Shown here: positions 1-12,400 of the stretch, piece by piece
Numbering within the stretch: position 1 is the first letter of the stretch
Layout: each line of letters begins with the position of its first letter
DNA from: Anoplopoma fimbria
Lineage: Eukaryota; Chordata; Actinopteri; Perciformes; Anoplopomatidae
Direction: 5' to 3'
NCBI RefSeq assembly: GCF_027596085.1
Contig: NC_072450.1
Location: 4,525,236 to 4,589,235, forward strand
Length of the DNA: 64,000 nt
The notes under the pieces: generated by a model
The model's input: the letters and a program-made list of their open reading frames with translations, nothing else
Told to the model about the DNA's origin: nothing
Database searches by the model: none
Made by a program: the position numbers and the translations under genes

Positions 1-307
1 GGGATTCCCGCCTTTTTCTTGATTTTGGAAGGCCAGAAAAAAATCTATTTTACTTAAAGATATACAATTGAAAAGACTGACGACTTTCCGTGTAACACCA
101 AACTGGATCGTTGTTCAGCACTGGTGAAGTCCTTGCCTCTTTCTAGGTCAGCTTGGGGTTTCCCAAATGTGTCACAGTGCGTTCACATCCCATTAACTCG
201 CCGTAAAAGTGCCGACAACAACAGCTCCTGTCCCCTGTTTATCCTGACTTTAATGGAGTTATGTCGATTCACGGTCATTATATGTCACAAAGCTCGTGTG
301 CCATATG

Positions 308-370
<63 letters not shown>

Positions 371-1950
371 AGCCTTGGGAAGATCCACGCCTGCATGTGC
401 ACATGTTGTCGTTAGGGGGGGGTTGAAGCTGCTAGCTGTGACTGCGTGGCGTGTGTGTGTGGGAGTAATGTTGAGGGGGGAAAAACCCATAACAAGGGTT
501 TGTGAAAGTGCGTATGTGCGTGGGAGAGAAAGAAATAGAAAGAGGGTTTCTATTTGGATCCAGTGGCAGAATAGTGTTTTGGAAGCTCTGTGGAAACACT
601 TCACAGTTTTTTCTCCAAATTCAATTTCATTTCAATCCTGGACTCCAAAACTGTTCTCCGGCTTTGACCTGCAGGATCCCTCCAAACAACAGAAGCTGTT
701 CTCAAGCCAATGCTTGTGTTTCAGACACAGTGTTTGGAGAATCTGAGAGCAGCGTGGAGAAGGTTTACATGGTCGGTCATGCTCGCTCTCTACAGCAGTT
801 CATTTTACAACTTTAGCTAAAGTTTTTTTTACACTATTCTCCTCCGAGCTGGCAGCGATGAGGGCAGCATGCTTTTAGAGAAGAGACAGGAAGGGTTTCT
901 CCCAAAACTGGATGCAGTCTTGTTTGGCAGATATGAGCCACTATTGGAAGTTCATATTCCCTCTGTTTTTGAAGATTAAACTCTTACCAGGTGGCATGAG
1001 GGTTGGAGCATTGACTGACTGGTACATCGGCACATATACAGAGATTTCGCGGCTGTGTGTATTTTCGCCATCAAATCAATCGTTGTTAATGTAGACGTGC
1101 GGAAGGCGCCCTCAAAAGTGAGAGCGATGACATCACAACACCCAGTTGAAATGTCAAGCTGAAGATAAAAAATAGACTGTGAGGGAATTACGTAGCTTGA
1201 AATGTATCTTTGTTTTGAGCTGTTTAGTTTAGTTAGTGAGGCTTACCGTGGTATTATTTTAACTTTATCCTCCTCGCCATCCCAGTGTGCGGGTTTTGGT
1301 TGCTTAGTAACGGCAGGAGCAACAGCTGCGCACCCCCCCTAAGAACCTTTAGAGAGAAGGATGAAATCGGCACGGCTGGCATTTCCACGTGTTTTTAGAC
1401 ACACTTTGTCCCCCATCTCCATACGTTGGATTGATTCTATGAAGGGATGTCTTCACAAGTAGAGAGGAAGCAATTATAGCCACAAACAACTCTTTCCTAT
1501 GGGCATGATAGACTTGACAAGATTTAAAATGTAATGTTTAAAACAACAACAATACACACAGTGTTACTGATAACATCAACGACGGCCCGTCTGAAGTGTT
1601 TCACTAAGTTGTGACAGCGAGCCAGCTGCTACTGAAGCAGCTTATCGTTAAATTTATCTTTTACACCTGTGCTTTGTTTGCACAGTGACATGGCGAGAAG
1701 TCTGCTACGAATAAAGTATCTTCAATATTATCATTTCACTGGAGTTATTATGTTTTATATCATTTTATTGTCCAAATTAATGATCCAGAGTTTTGGCATA
1801 AAAGTACAAACCATTGCACTGCATTGAACATTAAATGGGTTTTTTTGTGTGTGATTTTGCACACATTTCCCATTTGAATACTCTTATTTATACTGTGTTC
1901 TTGATTAGAATAACTACTATTACTGCTATTACTACTATCATATACCAATC
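1..1950. other. Non-coding flank, no gene recognised
   Basis: Apart from the (TG)n tract annotated separately, this stretch holds no frame that looks like a protein. The short open frames around the TG tract arise because a dinucleotide repeat has no stop codons. A second short GT run and two G-runs lie near 415-480. No promoter, tRNA or recognised transposable element is evident. Around 1740-1950 the sequence is AT-rich with ACT/ATT trinucleotide drift. Confidence 0.5.
310..367. repeat. (TG)n microsatellite
   Basis: An uninterrupted TG dinucleotide run of about 29 units. Alternating purine-pyrimidine tracts of this length are usually length-polymorphic in fish and can adopt Z-DNA. It produces spurious Cys-Val and Thr-His open frames on both strands. 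Confidence 0.98.
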
Positions 1951-1959
1951 CACCTAAAG

Positions 1960-2115
1960 GCTAAAAATAAATATTGGCCTTTTGTGTTTTTAAAGAGTTT
2001 TTTCTGTGCAGATGTAGAGAGGGAACATGGGGAGATAGAAGGGGTGTGACATTAAACAAAGGTCCCCAGTCTGGATCGAACCGGGGATCTTGCATTAAAT
2101 CACTAGTCCACAAAT
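1960..2115 (-). mobile_element. tRNA-derived SINE, decayed
   Basis: On the minus strand a B-box-like GGTTCGATCC lies at 2082-2073, preceded by a weak A-box-like stretch (TGGACTAGTGATT, about 2112-2100). It is followed by the pyrimidine-rich body (TCTATCTCCCCATGTTCC) and an A-rich end with AAAAGGCC. This order of tRNA-like head, CT-rich body and A-rich tail matches a tRNA-derived SINE common in teleosts, recalled from memory. The head does not fold into an intact cloverleaf, so it is not a functional tRNA gene. Confidence 0.6.
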
Positions 2116-3258
2116 GTAGTAATTCCTTCTCCAATATGAGCTGCTCTGAAAACAACTTGGCTTTTTCTCTCATATATGTCTGACCTCCTTCTTTAAATTC
2201 CCTTTTTTCCGCCTTTTATATGATGTGCAGCTTGTTGTTGACTCTTCTGAGTGAGGCCTCCTCCCCCATGTTGAGCAAGAAAATGGCTTTCTTGGAGTGC
2301 ACATTGCACTGAATCATTCAGTCAACAGTAAAGTGGACTCACACGAAGACGTGCATGTGTATGTATGTATGTACACAGCGCCTCAGGGACGCTCGCAACA
2401 GCATGTTTGTCATATATAGACATTGACATCCATATTCGGCTCATTATGATAATTCAGTGGTGCTGAAATGAGAATGATCTGCTCACATCCTGAGGCTGAG
2501 GCTTAGCGTGCTCTTCTCAGCAGTTTAATGTAAGTTGGAGTTGAAGTTTTTCTGCAAAACATTACGAACTGAGAGCCAGTGGGTCAACCGCTAGAATGTT
2601 TTTGGATCAAGTTAGTCTGGAAAATGTGATTTTTTTTTTTCTCTTCTTGATCTCTTTTCAAGTCTGCTAACTTTATGAATCTTGTTCTTGGGTTTCATGT
2701 GTTTGATTCAAAACTGGAAAGGTCAATGGATGTGTGAGCTCATGAGAAGGCGGACAAGACATTAAATCAAGAGGAAAAGCGGTATCACAAGTAATATTTC
2801 CTTTCATGATTATGTACAGGATGTGGGGAAAGGAAAAGAGAGAAAGAGAAAGTCACGGACGGTTTGTTCGCTTTTGAAATTAAGAGAAGCTGCCAGCTGA
2901 CTACACTTTGACATTTAGGAGTGAATCAAATTTCATGTTCTGTTACAGATCAGCCAAAAAACGCACACATTCGTAAACGGACAAACCCTCCATCCATCCG
3001 CCACACATACAATCTTCAACCTCCACACAAGGGGCCTCCCTGGAAGAGCGGTAGGCTATCAAATGACTGTAATTTGGAACAAGTGGACGGGAGCAGCCAC
3101 CTAATGATATCTATTTAATTTTTCTCTTTTTGCTCAGATGTAGGTCACAGGGTGATTCATCGCAGAATCAAAAAAAAAGAAAAACAGAAACAATAAAAAG
3201 AAGCAGGACAACATGGAGACGTTAAGTGTGTGGGAGCTGAATAAGCCAGTGAAATGCC

Positions 3259-3321
3259 TCTCTCCATCTCTGTCTCTCTCTCTCTCTCTCTCTCGGTATC
3301 TCCCTCTGTCTCTCTCGGTCA
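3259..3321. repeat. (TC)n microsatellite, imperfect
   Basis: A CT-rich run with a perfect core of about 11 TC units at 3273-3294, flanked by interrupted TCTC blocks. It explains the apparent Ser-Leu-rich and Arg-Glu-rich short frames here. Confidence 0.95.
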
Positions 3322-3464
3322 TTTTCATTCTGTTTGCAGCTCAACGCCCTCACCATTTGTCCACACGCCTCCGTGCAGTCGTCCTATCCCCCTAGACAAG
3401 GAGGGTCTTGCCAGACGCTCATTTGGAAATGGGTTAGGGCTGCATCAGTGACTCAATTGAGATG

Positions 3465-3795
3465 CATCGGAGGGTGTTTCGTCTCGCTCTGGGCCGCTGC
3501 AGTTCGCGGGTGACGTTGACGCGGCTTCGATCACAACGGAGACGGTTTTTCTATTTCGTTCAGACGGGCTCATTATAACGTCAACCCCCAAATGTGACAG
3601 CGAGTACGAGCAGCGCCGTTTTCTACACACTTTGTTCTGCGCTGTCAAGCAAGTATTTGTAGTGAAAGCAGTTGTGACAGCGGAACTTTTTCCAAACAGT
3701 AACACTAGCGTTTTACACACATAGGTGGTGTGTCGCTGACGAGTGTTGACATCAATGTCGTAAGGAGCTTGCAGGCTTCTTTTGTCCTGTAAAAA
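3465..3795. other. CpG-rich segment, possible repeat remnant
   Basis: This stretch is noticeably richer in CpG than its flanks and lacks stop codons in one minus-strand frame for 118 codons (3801-3445). Two similar words, GTGACAGCGAG near 3595 and GTGACAGCGG near 3672, sit inside it, and a related word GTGACAGCGAGC occurs at about 1612. The minus-strand translation shows no domain I know. A relatively young transposon fragment or a small CpG island both fit. I cannot tell which. Confidence 0.25.
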
Positions 3796-5244
3796 CTGCA
3801 AAATCTCTTTCTCTTTTCTATGATACAGTACATACGTAAACAGCCACAGTGCTATAGTCGAGTGGGCCGCTTTACTCCCAGGGCAGTTATATCAGGTTGA
3901 GCGCCAAGCGGTGATGTAACTAGGCGCTGACCTCACTAACTAACTCTCGGTGGCAGGGAGGGAAGCCTACACACAGAGCCTCTGAGCTGGATGGGACCTG
4001 ACATCGTTGTATGGACCCGTCAAAGCTCAACTCTGAACGTTTTCAAGGTCCAGTCGGCTCTCAACATAAAAGGCATTTGGGGGGGAAATGTGGAGAAGAA
4101 AGGGTCGTATTAAGAGCGTGCAGAGAGGGAAACAACATACGCAATTTTGATAATTGAGACATGCACTGTTGTTTATGAAACTCATTTGGCCCGTGTGCTC
4201 GTTCAGATTGGTCCGATCGCTTGGCTGCGACTAAAGACTAATTTGTTTTTTTAATTGACTATTTTATTGATTTACTCTAGAGAAAAATCTAATTGACCAT
4301 TTCATTTCAGCTCCTTTCATTTTGACCAACTGTTTGTCATTGTTTAATGAAGCAAAAGTCAAAATGCTATCAACGGTTAGCATATAAAAGTTCAAAACCA
4401 TAGGTTGAGATGTGCTGTATGATATGTGCTTCTTGCGGTTCTGCACATTCAAAAAAATATGCACAATATATGTCGTATTCTTATGTATGGACTGATTCTG
4501 AAGTGGGGGCTTTATTTAAAAGGGGATATCGGTTTATGGAAATACGCTACGACTGAAATCTTAAATAAAGAACTTCTCCAAATTAGTGCCCCATATTCAT
4601 ACAGTACAATCACCCTTGTTTGCAAAATCAATAGACTCTGCTATTGATTTGAGCTAAGTTGGCATAAGCTAGAAATACTAAATACATTGCCTTTGAAAGA
4701 AATGCCATTGGGCTCCAAAGACATGGTGGTCTCAATGGAAAGATGTTGGAAAATCTGCTTAAAGAACTCATTTCTGATGACTTAACTTTTTGCTCCTAGT
4801 GATATGTTCTACTGTTTACATCAAGAAGTGAAGAAGTGTGTTCAAAGTATAAAGTTCAAAAACAAGACGAGGCAGTAGAATCATTTAGAAACAGGGGATT
4901 TATGCCGCCAAGAGAACTTAAATTAAATGAGATTTGCATATCAGTTGATTATATAAAAGACTTCTTTATCGTTTGTACTGTTATAATCTGACACAAAAGA
5001 GACTTTAAATCGGTGTTAGATGAACAATTGTGTTCTGTCAGATTTAAGCTGAGGAACCCCCATATTGTTTTCTGTCATATCTGAGAATTTTTAATTAAGT
5101 GGTTTTCAGTGACACGTTATTTTGTGACACGTTGTTTATAGAATATGGTTTTGCATTTATTTAAGTTTTCAGGTCGTCCTCCCTATTGTTCTGAGGTGTT
5201 GTCATTCTCTCTACTCTATGAGATTAATATACAATCCAACGAAA

Positions 5245-5356
5245 GATGACAGGTATCAAATGAAATGCAGCATGATGAAATATTACATTATCAGTCAAGC
5301 AGAATCCAAAGATGACAGATGACAGGTATCAAATGAAATGCAGCATGATGAAATAT
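5245..5356 (+). repeat. Local tandem duplication, period 73 bp
   Basis: A 39-bp block starting GATGACAGGTATC and ending CATGATGAAATAT occurs at 5245-5283 and again, identical, at 5318-5356. The spacing of 73 bp suggests a single recent tandem duplication. The spacer also carries an extra partial GATGACA just before the second copy, consistent with slippage. Confidence 0.9.
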
Positions 5357-6559
5357 GAATTAAACGCATTGTGAAATTGAACATCAAACTGAAATTACTG
5401 TAGTTGTTTATCAAGATTGATATAAAGAACCAAAACAATGGCTTTGCATGTTTTAGGCTATTTCTATCCCATCATTTAAATTTACATTACTGTTGACTAT
5501 ATTCTCCAAAGCACACCTCAGCGTTTCAGACTGCTTTTATGGTGTGTTTTTCCAGGTTACTACTATACTTTAAATTTATTTCTATGCAAATCAACCTTTA
5601 AAGTCTTGCAACTTGCACGAGGCGATCCATCACAGTGAACATCATGTCTGCTTTTTGACGGGAAAGTTATGTTCTTGTTGTGTGATAAATCATTGCAGGC
5701 ATTTAAAATCAATATGCACACAATAAAGGCAGACTTAAGGCTGGGCATGCTGGAAAAGAAAACTAGAACATGTCAACAGTTACATTATTGCTGGTGCTGT
5801 TGCTTTGGCGATCAATCAGCTGATCCACTTCCTCATTACATATGCAAATGCATTTTTCGTAGAGCTATAACATTTTTTTTTCCTGTATATGTGGTCAAAC
5901 CTTTTGGTTGATTCTTATGTTATAAGAGTCCGGCATTGGCGTTTCATTAGCATTTCAGCCATTGATTGAATATAATGCCGCTGATCGGTTTCTCCTCTGG
6001 TGGGCGTGGTTTTCAGAAGAGGATTCGTTACGCTCTGCTGTTTACCATGGATGAAAATATAACAGCTACTCATCCTTGTGTCAATAGAGGCATCTCCATG
6101 ACAACTATGGATGTAACGGAACGCAGAAGTCCCGGTTTGGTTCATAACCCCGATTTAGGAGTCAAGGTTTGTTGTGAGTTTGGTTCTGCTGAAAATAACC
6201 ACAAATGCATATGGTAATGTTTCTTTTTATTGATTTTGACAGTAGTGTTGGTGTCAAAAACAAACAAATATCCTTTTGCTAGGGACTTAGGTAGCATTTT
6301 ACCCACTGGCAACTTTGGCAAACTGTTGCTAACATTTCTGTATAACATTGTGCAAACACTTAACAAACACTATTCCAAAAGGCAACAGGTCACAATAGGC
6401 TGACAGAATCTGTTATGCCATGAAATACAAAATACAACTCCACTTAGTTTCAGCTTTGTCTTCCAGATCCAGCTTGTTGTGCCAACCACAACACACGTAT
6501 CGGTAACGGCGTACTGCTTAAGGTTTCTGGACGGACCTTTCAGTTGTGAACCTTTGGTC

Positions 6560-6622
6560 CCACATTGTTTTCTGTACAGCGACGGTTCTTAATGGATAAT
6601 TAATGAATCGTTACAGCCCTAA
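6560..6622 (-). mobile_element. hAT-like terminus (GGGCTGTAACGATTC type)
   Basis: Read on the minus strand from 6622, the sequence begins CTTTAGGGCTGTAACGATTC. This resembles the start of a widespread fish hAT-type non-autonomous element. Only one end is recognisable and no target-site duplication is clear, so this is a fragment at best. Confidence 0.4.
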
Positions 6623-7678
6623 AGACAACTGATTAAACTCAGATTTCAGATTGTTTTTGTAATCTAGAAGGAGCTCTTTTACAATTCCAAAGCTAGTTGT
6701 TAAAAATGGGTAGCGCTAAACTGAAAATATGGACAAAAAAAAAATGAAATCGGATGAATTGTGCAGGAACAAATGGACCAAAGACTGATACAAAATAATT
6801 AATTGACTATCTAATCACATTACACAGAACCACTCTGTATGTATTTGGTGAGTCTTAGAAATGAATCTGTTCTTGGTTCTAATTGTGATGAGAAATGTAG
6901 AGATTCACCTCATTGATCGTCTGGCAAGCATCTTTGAAATATTGATTATATTCAGACGAGAAAAGTAATCAGATCATTGTATAATAATAGAAGAATTAAA
7001 AACAGATTCGACTTTTTATAACATTGGGAGCAACAACAACAACACAGTGTGCCTCGTGTTTCAGATCATATTTCATCAGTGTTTCATCAAATCTCCACAT
7101 TGTTGTACATGAGTCAGTTTTACGACGTTGGTTCTGAGATGCTGTCAGAGAACAGATTGATGCAACTTCTCACTGCTGGACGTCCTCCTCCTGTCACTAA
7201 AGCATCCACTCCTCCCTGTCGAAAACATGTGGGGTTGAACATCATGTCAGGCACAATATTACAGCCACATTACAGCCCGATGGACCATTTGTATCCCCGC
7301 TGTGATCAAATTAATCTGGATGGGGCCCGAAACAATGAATGATGATATAACAATCTGGACGCCGGCCACTTGTCATTTCCAAAAAAATCAATTGGTATTT
7401 GGCCAGAACAAACGGCTGCACTGAGAATCCAATGTGGTGTGACGGGACATTTCTGAGTTAGCAGGCTACTGAAGCAGAACTGCAGAGAAAAAAAATTGGT
7501 AATTGTAGTTTCAAAAGATCTCATAGTAAATGCTCTGAAAATGTTGCACATGTGCAGTATTTGGGTTCACGTGGTATTTATTCTGAGGTGCATCTTTCAG
7601 CAAAAAGTACTACATTGAAAAACAAGTTATATCTACAGAATATGTTCATTTAATGATTTTCTTTTGTTGCAGGGGTCT

Positions 7679-7702
7679 TTATTATTATTATTATTATTAT
7701 TT
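7679..7702. repeat. (ATT)n microsatellite
   Basis: About eight uninterrupted ATT units. The short tyrosine-rich open frame over it is a consequence of the repeat. Confidence 0.95.
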
Positions 7703-7949
7703 AGTGTCTTCATCTATTGGCATATTACCAATGGTGCCGTCCAGTAACGTTATTCCAGGCTTTAGCAAAGTTTCAGAGAAACATGGACTTTACATTTCCT
7801 GTTGGAAACAGATTCGGGCACATCCAGACCAGAGTTTAAGCAGCCACGGCCCTAATTATGCATATATTTAAACATTAATATAACATAAACAGGCGTGATG
7901 TATAGAAAATCACTCCCACACAGTTGTCATGAACGAGGGTATTGGCGAT

Positions 7950-8022
7950 AGAGACCAAAACCTTTTTGGTACCAGACTCTAAACATGTTTTTTTCTGCTT
8001 TAAAGTTTGGCATTCAAACGTT
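7950..8022 (+). repeat. Dispersed teleost repeat fragment
   Basis: The stretch with words GAGACCAAAACC, GGTACCAGACTC, AAACATGTTT and TTTCTGCTTTAAAGTTTGG follows the order I remember from an abundant percomorph repeat. The remembered family continues into sequence resembling repeat A of this window. Only a short part is present, so the assignment is tentative. Confidence 0.35.
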
Positions 8023-8934
8023 GAGACCAGCTCCTGTTTTGCATTTTCTTAATTTTTCAGCCTCTGAGGTTTCTGCTTGGCTGTAACATCAGGTCTTATT
8101 CACAATTTACGTACTACCGAATTCATGTTCAAACAGTTACCATCAGTTCAGTACAAAACTAGCCTGTAAAGTCAAATATAGTATCACCTGATCTATGCTT
8201 CTGTGTTTCTTTTTATAGACCTTTCATAAGGAACTAACATATCGTGTATCACAGATGCATTTTGGAGGCTGGGAGCTTTTCACAAAGCATAAATGCAACT
8301 CATATATATATATAAATATATGCAGCTATACATGAATACATGTGAGTATGAAATCCTCCTCTCAGGTCTAACTGTATCCAGATCAAGTCTGCAGAAGTCG
8401 TGTTAGTTTCACCCCGGGCTACCTGTCTCCTCGGCTGATAAACGCTGACTTGTGCTGAGTTACACGCATGTTTACAATTATAATTTTTGGATGACGGTTT
8501 AATTTATGCGACTGACTCACAGTGTCTGAGGGGGAAATTTGAGCGTTTTGTGCAGCAATTCGCCAAAGCGAAGATTGTTCAGACAGTTTTTACTTACTTA
8601 CATGTCATACGAAAAAATATCTGAGAATGAATGGGTGTTATTTAAAGCATGAGCTACATTTTTACAGTTGCTATTTCTAGATCACAGTGGTGGAGGCATT
8701 GAGTGTTTTTACTTTTAGATTTGTATTTTCCCACTTGTGTTTGGCAAGGAGAGGAGAGCAGCAGCGTGCCCGTTAATGATACCAACACATAGCAGCATAG
8801 TTTATGTTTATTTTTATGATAGGGAAACCCTGGTTTTCATAAATTGCATCCACATTTTTGGCAAATTCCAAGATATGCTGATCCCATTTTCTCTCATCAA
8901 ATCCCGTGATGTTTTCCGCATCATGAAAACTCTA

Positions 8935-9135
8935 GGGGCCCCACGTATGGTCCTTGCGGGACTGTAGAAAAACGAGTACCATCAGATTTTTTTCTTTGAC
9001 TTGGTACTGAATTGTCGCTTCTCGTGACATCACTTTTGCTCGAACAGCGATGAGCGGTTTTAACAACGCTACATCAGCACTTAAGGGGCCCAAACAATTG
9101 GCCTGGTTTGTTCCAAGCGTTCCAAACGGCACTGC
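8935..9135 (-). repeat. Possible dispersed repeat fragment
   Basis: The order of words (AACGAGTACCATCAGAT, CTTGGTACTGAATTG, CGTGACATCACTTTTGC, CACTTAAGGGGCCCAAAC) resembles a decayed teleost dispersed repeat from memory. No terminal repeats or coding remnant are visible. Orientation is uncertain. Confidence 0.3.
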
Positions 9136-9402
9136 AACAGTCATAAAATAATTAGAAAATCAATATGTGGCATTCAATTTTGATCATTCAATGGACCGCC
9201 AAAAATGAATGGGAAACAATGAATTTAATCAGTATACTAGTTTTTCTCATATTTCGTCAAACCCTTATTTTATCTAATCTAATCTAAAATTCAGGATAGA
9301 GGTAAAGGGTAGACTTCAGATCATTTTTATGTAAAAATTTGAGTTCTTCTTCCATTTGTTTACTTTAGTTCGTCTTTTTTTATATATGTAATATACTACT
9401 GA

Positions 9403-9452
9403 TTGTAAGTTGCTTTGGATAAAAGCGTCTGCTAAATGACTGTAATGTAATG
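9403..9452 (+). mobile_element. UnaL2-type LINE (L2 clade) 3' tail
   Basis: The segment carries the signature 3' end of UnaL2-like LINEs and their partner SINEs. A 5-bp stem, GCTTT (9412-9416) pairing with AAAGC (9422-9426), encloses the loop GGATA (9417-9421). It is followed by GTCTGCTAAATGACTG and then TGTAA-type short repeats. In the characterised eel element this stem-loop is what the reverse transcriptase recognises. No LINE coding sequence is recognisable upstream, so this is a 5'-truncated insertion or a SINE end. Confidence 0.8.
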
Positions 9453-12400
9453 AAAGCATATGCCAACCAAGTGCATTGGTCCTTTGTGTTCACTTTTATA
9501 GATACAAAGTTTTTGCCCTCTAAATTGTTGTTCATGTTCGTAAAAAAAATAAAAAAATCAGGTCAGCAAAAGCCACATGGCTGCCAACTAAACTCGACGA
9601 GTGAAAGAAGAAGGGTTGCTCAGTGTCGGTCAGGTGTTGGACTGACTCAGTGGTGAGTCGTCGGAGTGTCACTATGAAGTGCATGAGTCAGAGGGGCCCA
9701 AACTGAACTGGCTCTGAGACACCGACAGCCGCTCAGACGGACAGCTGGAGGTGGCTGTGTGACGGTTGCGTTGAATCGTCCGTCCTCAATGCCCGACACT
9801 CGGGCGGACTGTGACAGATAAATGACCGGACGTGATTAACGGTGTGTCACGCTGATTCTGGAGCGTGTGGGTCACCCTAAGCTCCACCGGGAGATTTTTC
9901 AGAGGCACCTATAGTACTTCAATGTGACACGAGTCGGCTCCAGAGAATAATTTCACTTGAACATTTTGTTCTTGAACAAATCATACAGAAACAAACTGTT
10001 TTCAAGCAAGTTGCAAGCGTCTGTGCAACGTTTGACCCACATAGCATCTTCAAATCCAAACTCATAACTCATCATCTTTAACATGTTTCTTTCTGCAGTA
10101 AATCCTCACTTTGTGTGCTTTTAGATCAATATTTTCTTTGGGATATGTATACTTTTTGTTGAAGACTTCATTAATCCAGATTTCATAAAACATTTAGCTG
10201 TACTTCAGGCTTTAACATCATCATCTCTCATTCGATGAAGTTAATGGACTGTGTGTATATCAGCTGTCAGCTCTCTGGCTGCTTGTTCCATCTTTCTTAC
10301 CTTAGTGTTGCAAAAAGTCTGGGCTTCATTTCTAAGCATAGAACAAAAACAATACTCAGTTGCCAAAGTGAAAAAACTTCAGAGCACTGTCAAATTTCAT
10401 TGTGCATTAAGGCTATTTGGGGCGTTTTTACAGCAATTGGAGTGGTTTTGTGGGCATGAGGAAAAGGAGCAGCAGTGCATTCACATGTTTACAGATGTGG
10501 CTGAATGACGTCAGGCTATCAGCTGCCAGTTTGCACAATCAAACCTCCTTTTTTTATTCCAACTAGAACGGAAAATGTCATTTTTTCTGTTCAGTAATCT
10601 TTGGATTAACATATGTGTGCTGTTTAACCCGCATTTTTAACAGTTTTTCTTTGTTAAATGGCGACATAAATGTATTTATTTAAAGAGCATTGGTTTTTAA
10701 ATATCACAAACACACATATAGAGCCAAAAGACAAGGAGAAAAACAAATGCTACAACCACCCGGAGGTGATCCCAAGATCATCCCACTGTCACTATACACT
10801 AGTATGCCCTCTCTTGTTTTTTTTCTTTCTGTTTGTTCAAAACAGCAAACGAATGCTGATTTTGTTGTAGTTTGGGGGGACTTAGTCACGCTGCAGAAAA
10901 AAGTACCTAAGGGGAATCCACTTCATCCAACAGGCAGCTCGGCTCCAGCGCATTAAGCCATGAGGAGGTTGAGTAAGTTTGATGGGCTTTCACAGTAAAT
11001 TTCTTTAGTGCTCCTTTCCTTCAAAAGTATATCCTCAAAACATTTTCTAACTCTTTGGTAAGCCTTCACACAGCTTTGTGGCAGAGATCTGGCACCTCAA
11101 TGTTATAGAGAGCAGAGGGAAACCAGAACCTGTGGGTTCTGATCCAGGAAGTAAGAAAACCTCATTCAAAAACCACACACATAAACCAAAGCTAATAATT
11201 AGAACCTTAGCAGCTGTATTTATGTTTCCCTCCATGTGTTAGGATAAGGATAATCTAATATCGTAATTAAATATTGATGTTTTTAGCAGCCATTTCCCAT
11301 AAGCCCTAGATGTTTGCAGGCTAAACGTCACGGCTCGACAGAGGCAACAGTTTGATTATTTTGTATGATTTTGCATGAATTTGCAATAATATAAATATTC
11401 TCATTATATTGTGATAATGATATGACCAGCTTTTGTAATATCTTATTTGAAAAACACAAAGAAATGTTTCATTATTTAAAAATGAATTAATGGATGACAT
11501 GCTCCTCTACACATTGAGAAGATTATAGTACTTGATTAAGAATTGACATAGTGAATGTCTCTTCTTCAAAATGTATCTAGCGCTCTGATGCCTCGTTGTT
11601 ATGCGTGTGCTATGATTGTTAAATATATAGACCTATTCTTTGATTTTTAAATAGCCATGTTGTTATTTATGAATGATGAATCATCCTTTGTGTCATTACC
11701 ATTTTTTCCCGTCGCTGAAACGAAAACAAAAGAGTTATTGTATAATTCTGGAGTTAGAAGGTTTATAATTCTTAACATCAGAATAAATTTGAGTTTATCT
11801 CATGTTGTTTATAAAGTCTTTATCTGGAAATTGATGAGATTAATGTAGTAAAAGCATTAAAAGTCTCCTTAAATGGAAATATGAATATAATAAAACTTTT
11901 TTGTGCTTTTAAAGGTACTCAAAGGCACTTTACATGGAAAAGACAGAAACATTAAAAGCAATAACAATGTAAACAAGGCAGAGAGATGACATTATAACAG
12001 TAATAAACAACAACAACAACAACAAGAAATTAGAAATGTGGAAAAAAAGTACTACTTACATAATAAAGTGCTCCCACTTCACATGCTTCATTTGAACTCC
12101 AATCACCCATTCTAGGTGTTGTTGTTTTTTTACCATGTTGATAAAATTTGAAATCCAAATGACCAAATGGTGGACATTAGAGTTGTTTTGCTCTGACGGT
12201 TCTTGTCAGTATTCCCGGTGCTGGACGGCGAGCCAGCCGGCGTCACATTGAGCCGGGGAAGCAGCTCCATTCATCACTGGCCGCTGCAATTTCACTCTCT
12301 GCAAATGATACATTGGCAGCTGACAGATGTGGGTCACTTTTATCGTTCCACAATGATAATCGTCTTCTGTGTGCTGCCATGAATCTGATGTTGGAGGACT

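Larger units (their letters stand above)
3800..7660. other. Non-coding stretch, no gene recognised
   Basis: Mostly unique AT-rich sequence with no convincing exon. It contains the 73-bp duplication at 5245-5356 and a hAT-like end at 6560-6622, both listed separately. A module at 4360-4460 (GCAAAAGT, then GTTCTGCACATTC and an A-run) recurs in similar form at 13103-13155, which hints at a shared old repeat. Confidence 0.45.

Noticed and set aside
278..746. Open frames of Cys-Val, Thr-His or similar across the TG tract, and the same at 59753-60084
   Set aside because: Dinucleotide repeats have no stop codons; the frames consist mainly of the repeat and have no protein-like flanks.
2073..2082. 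B-box-like GGTTCGATCC suggesting a tRNA gene
   Set aside because: The A-box is degenerate, no cloverleaf can be formed, and the flanks match a SINE body.
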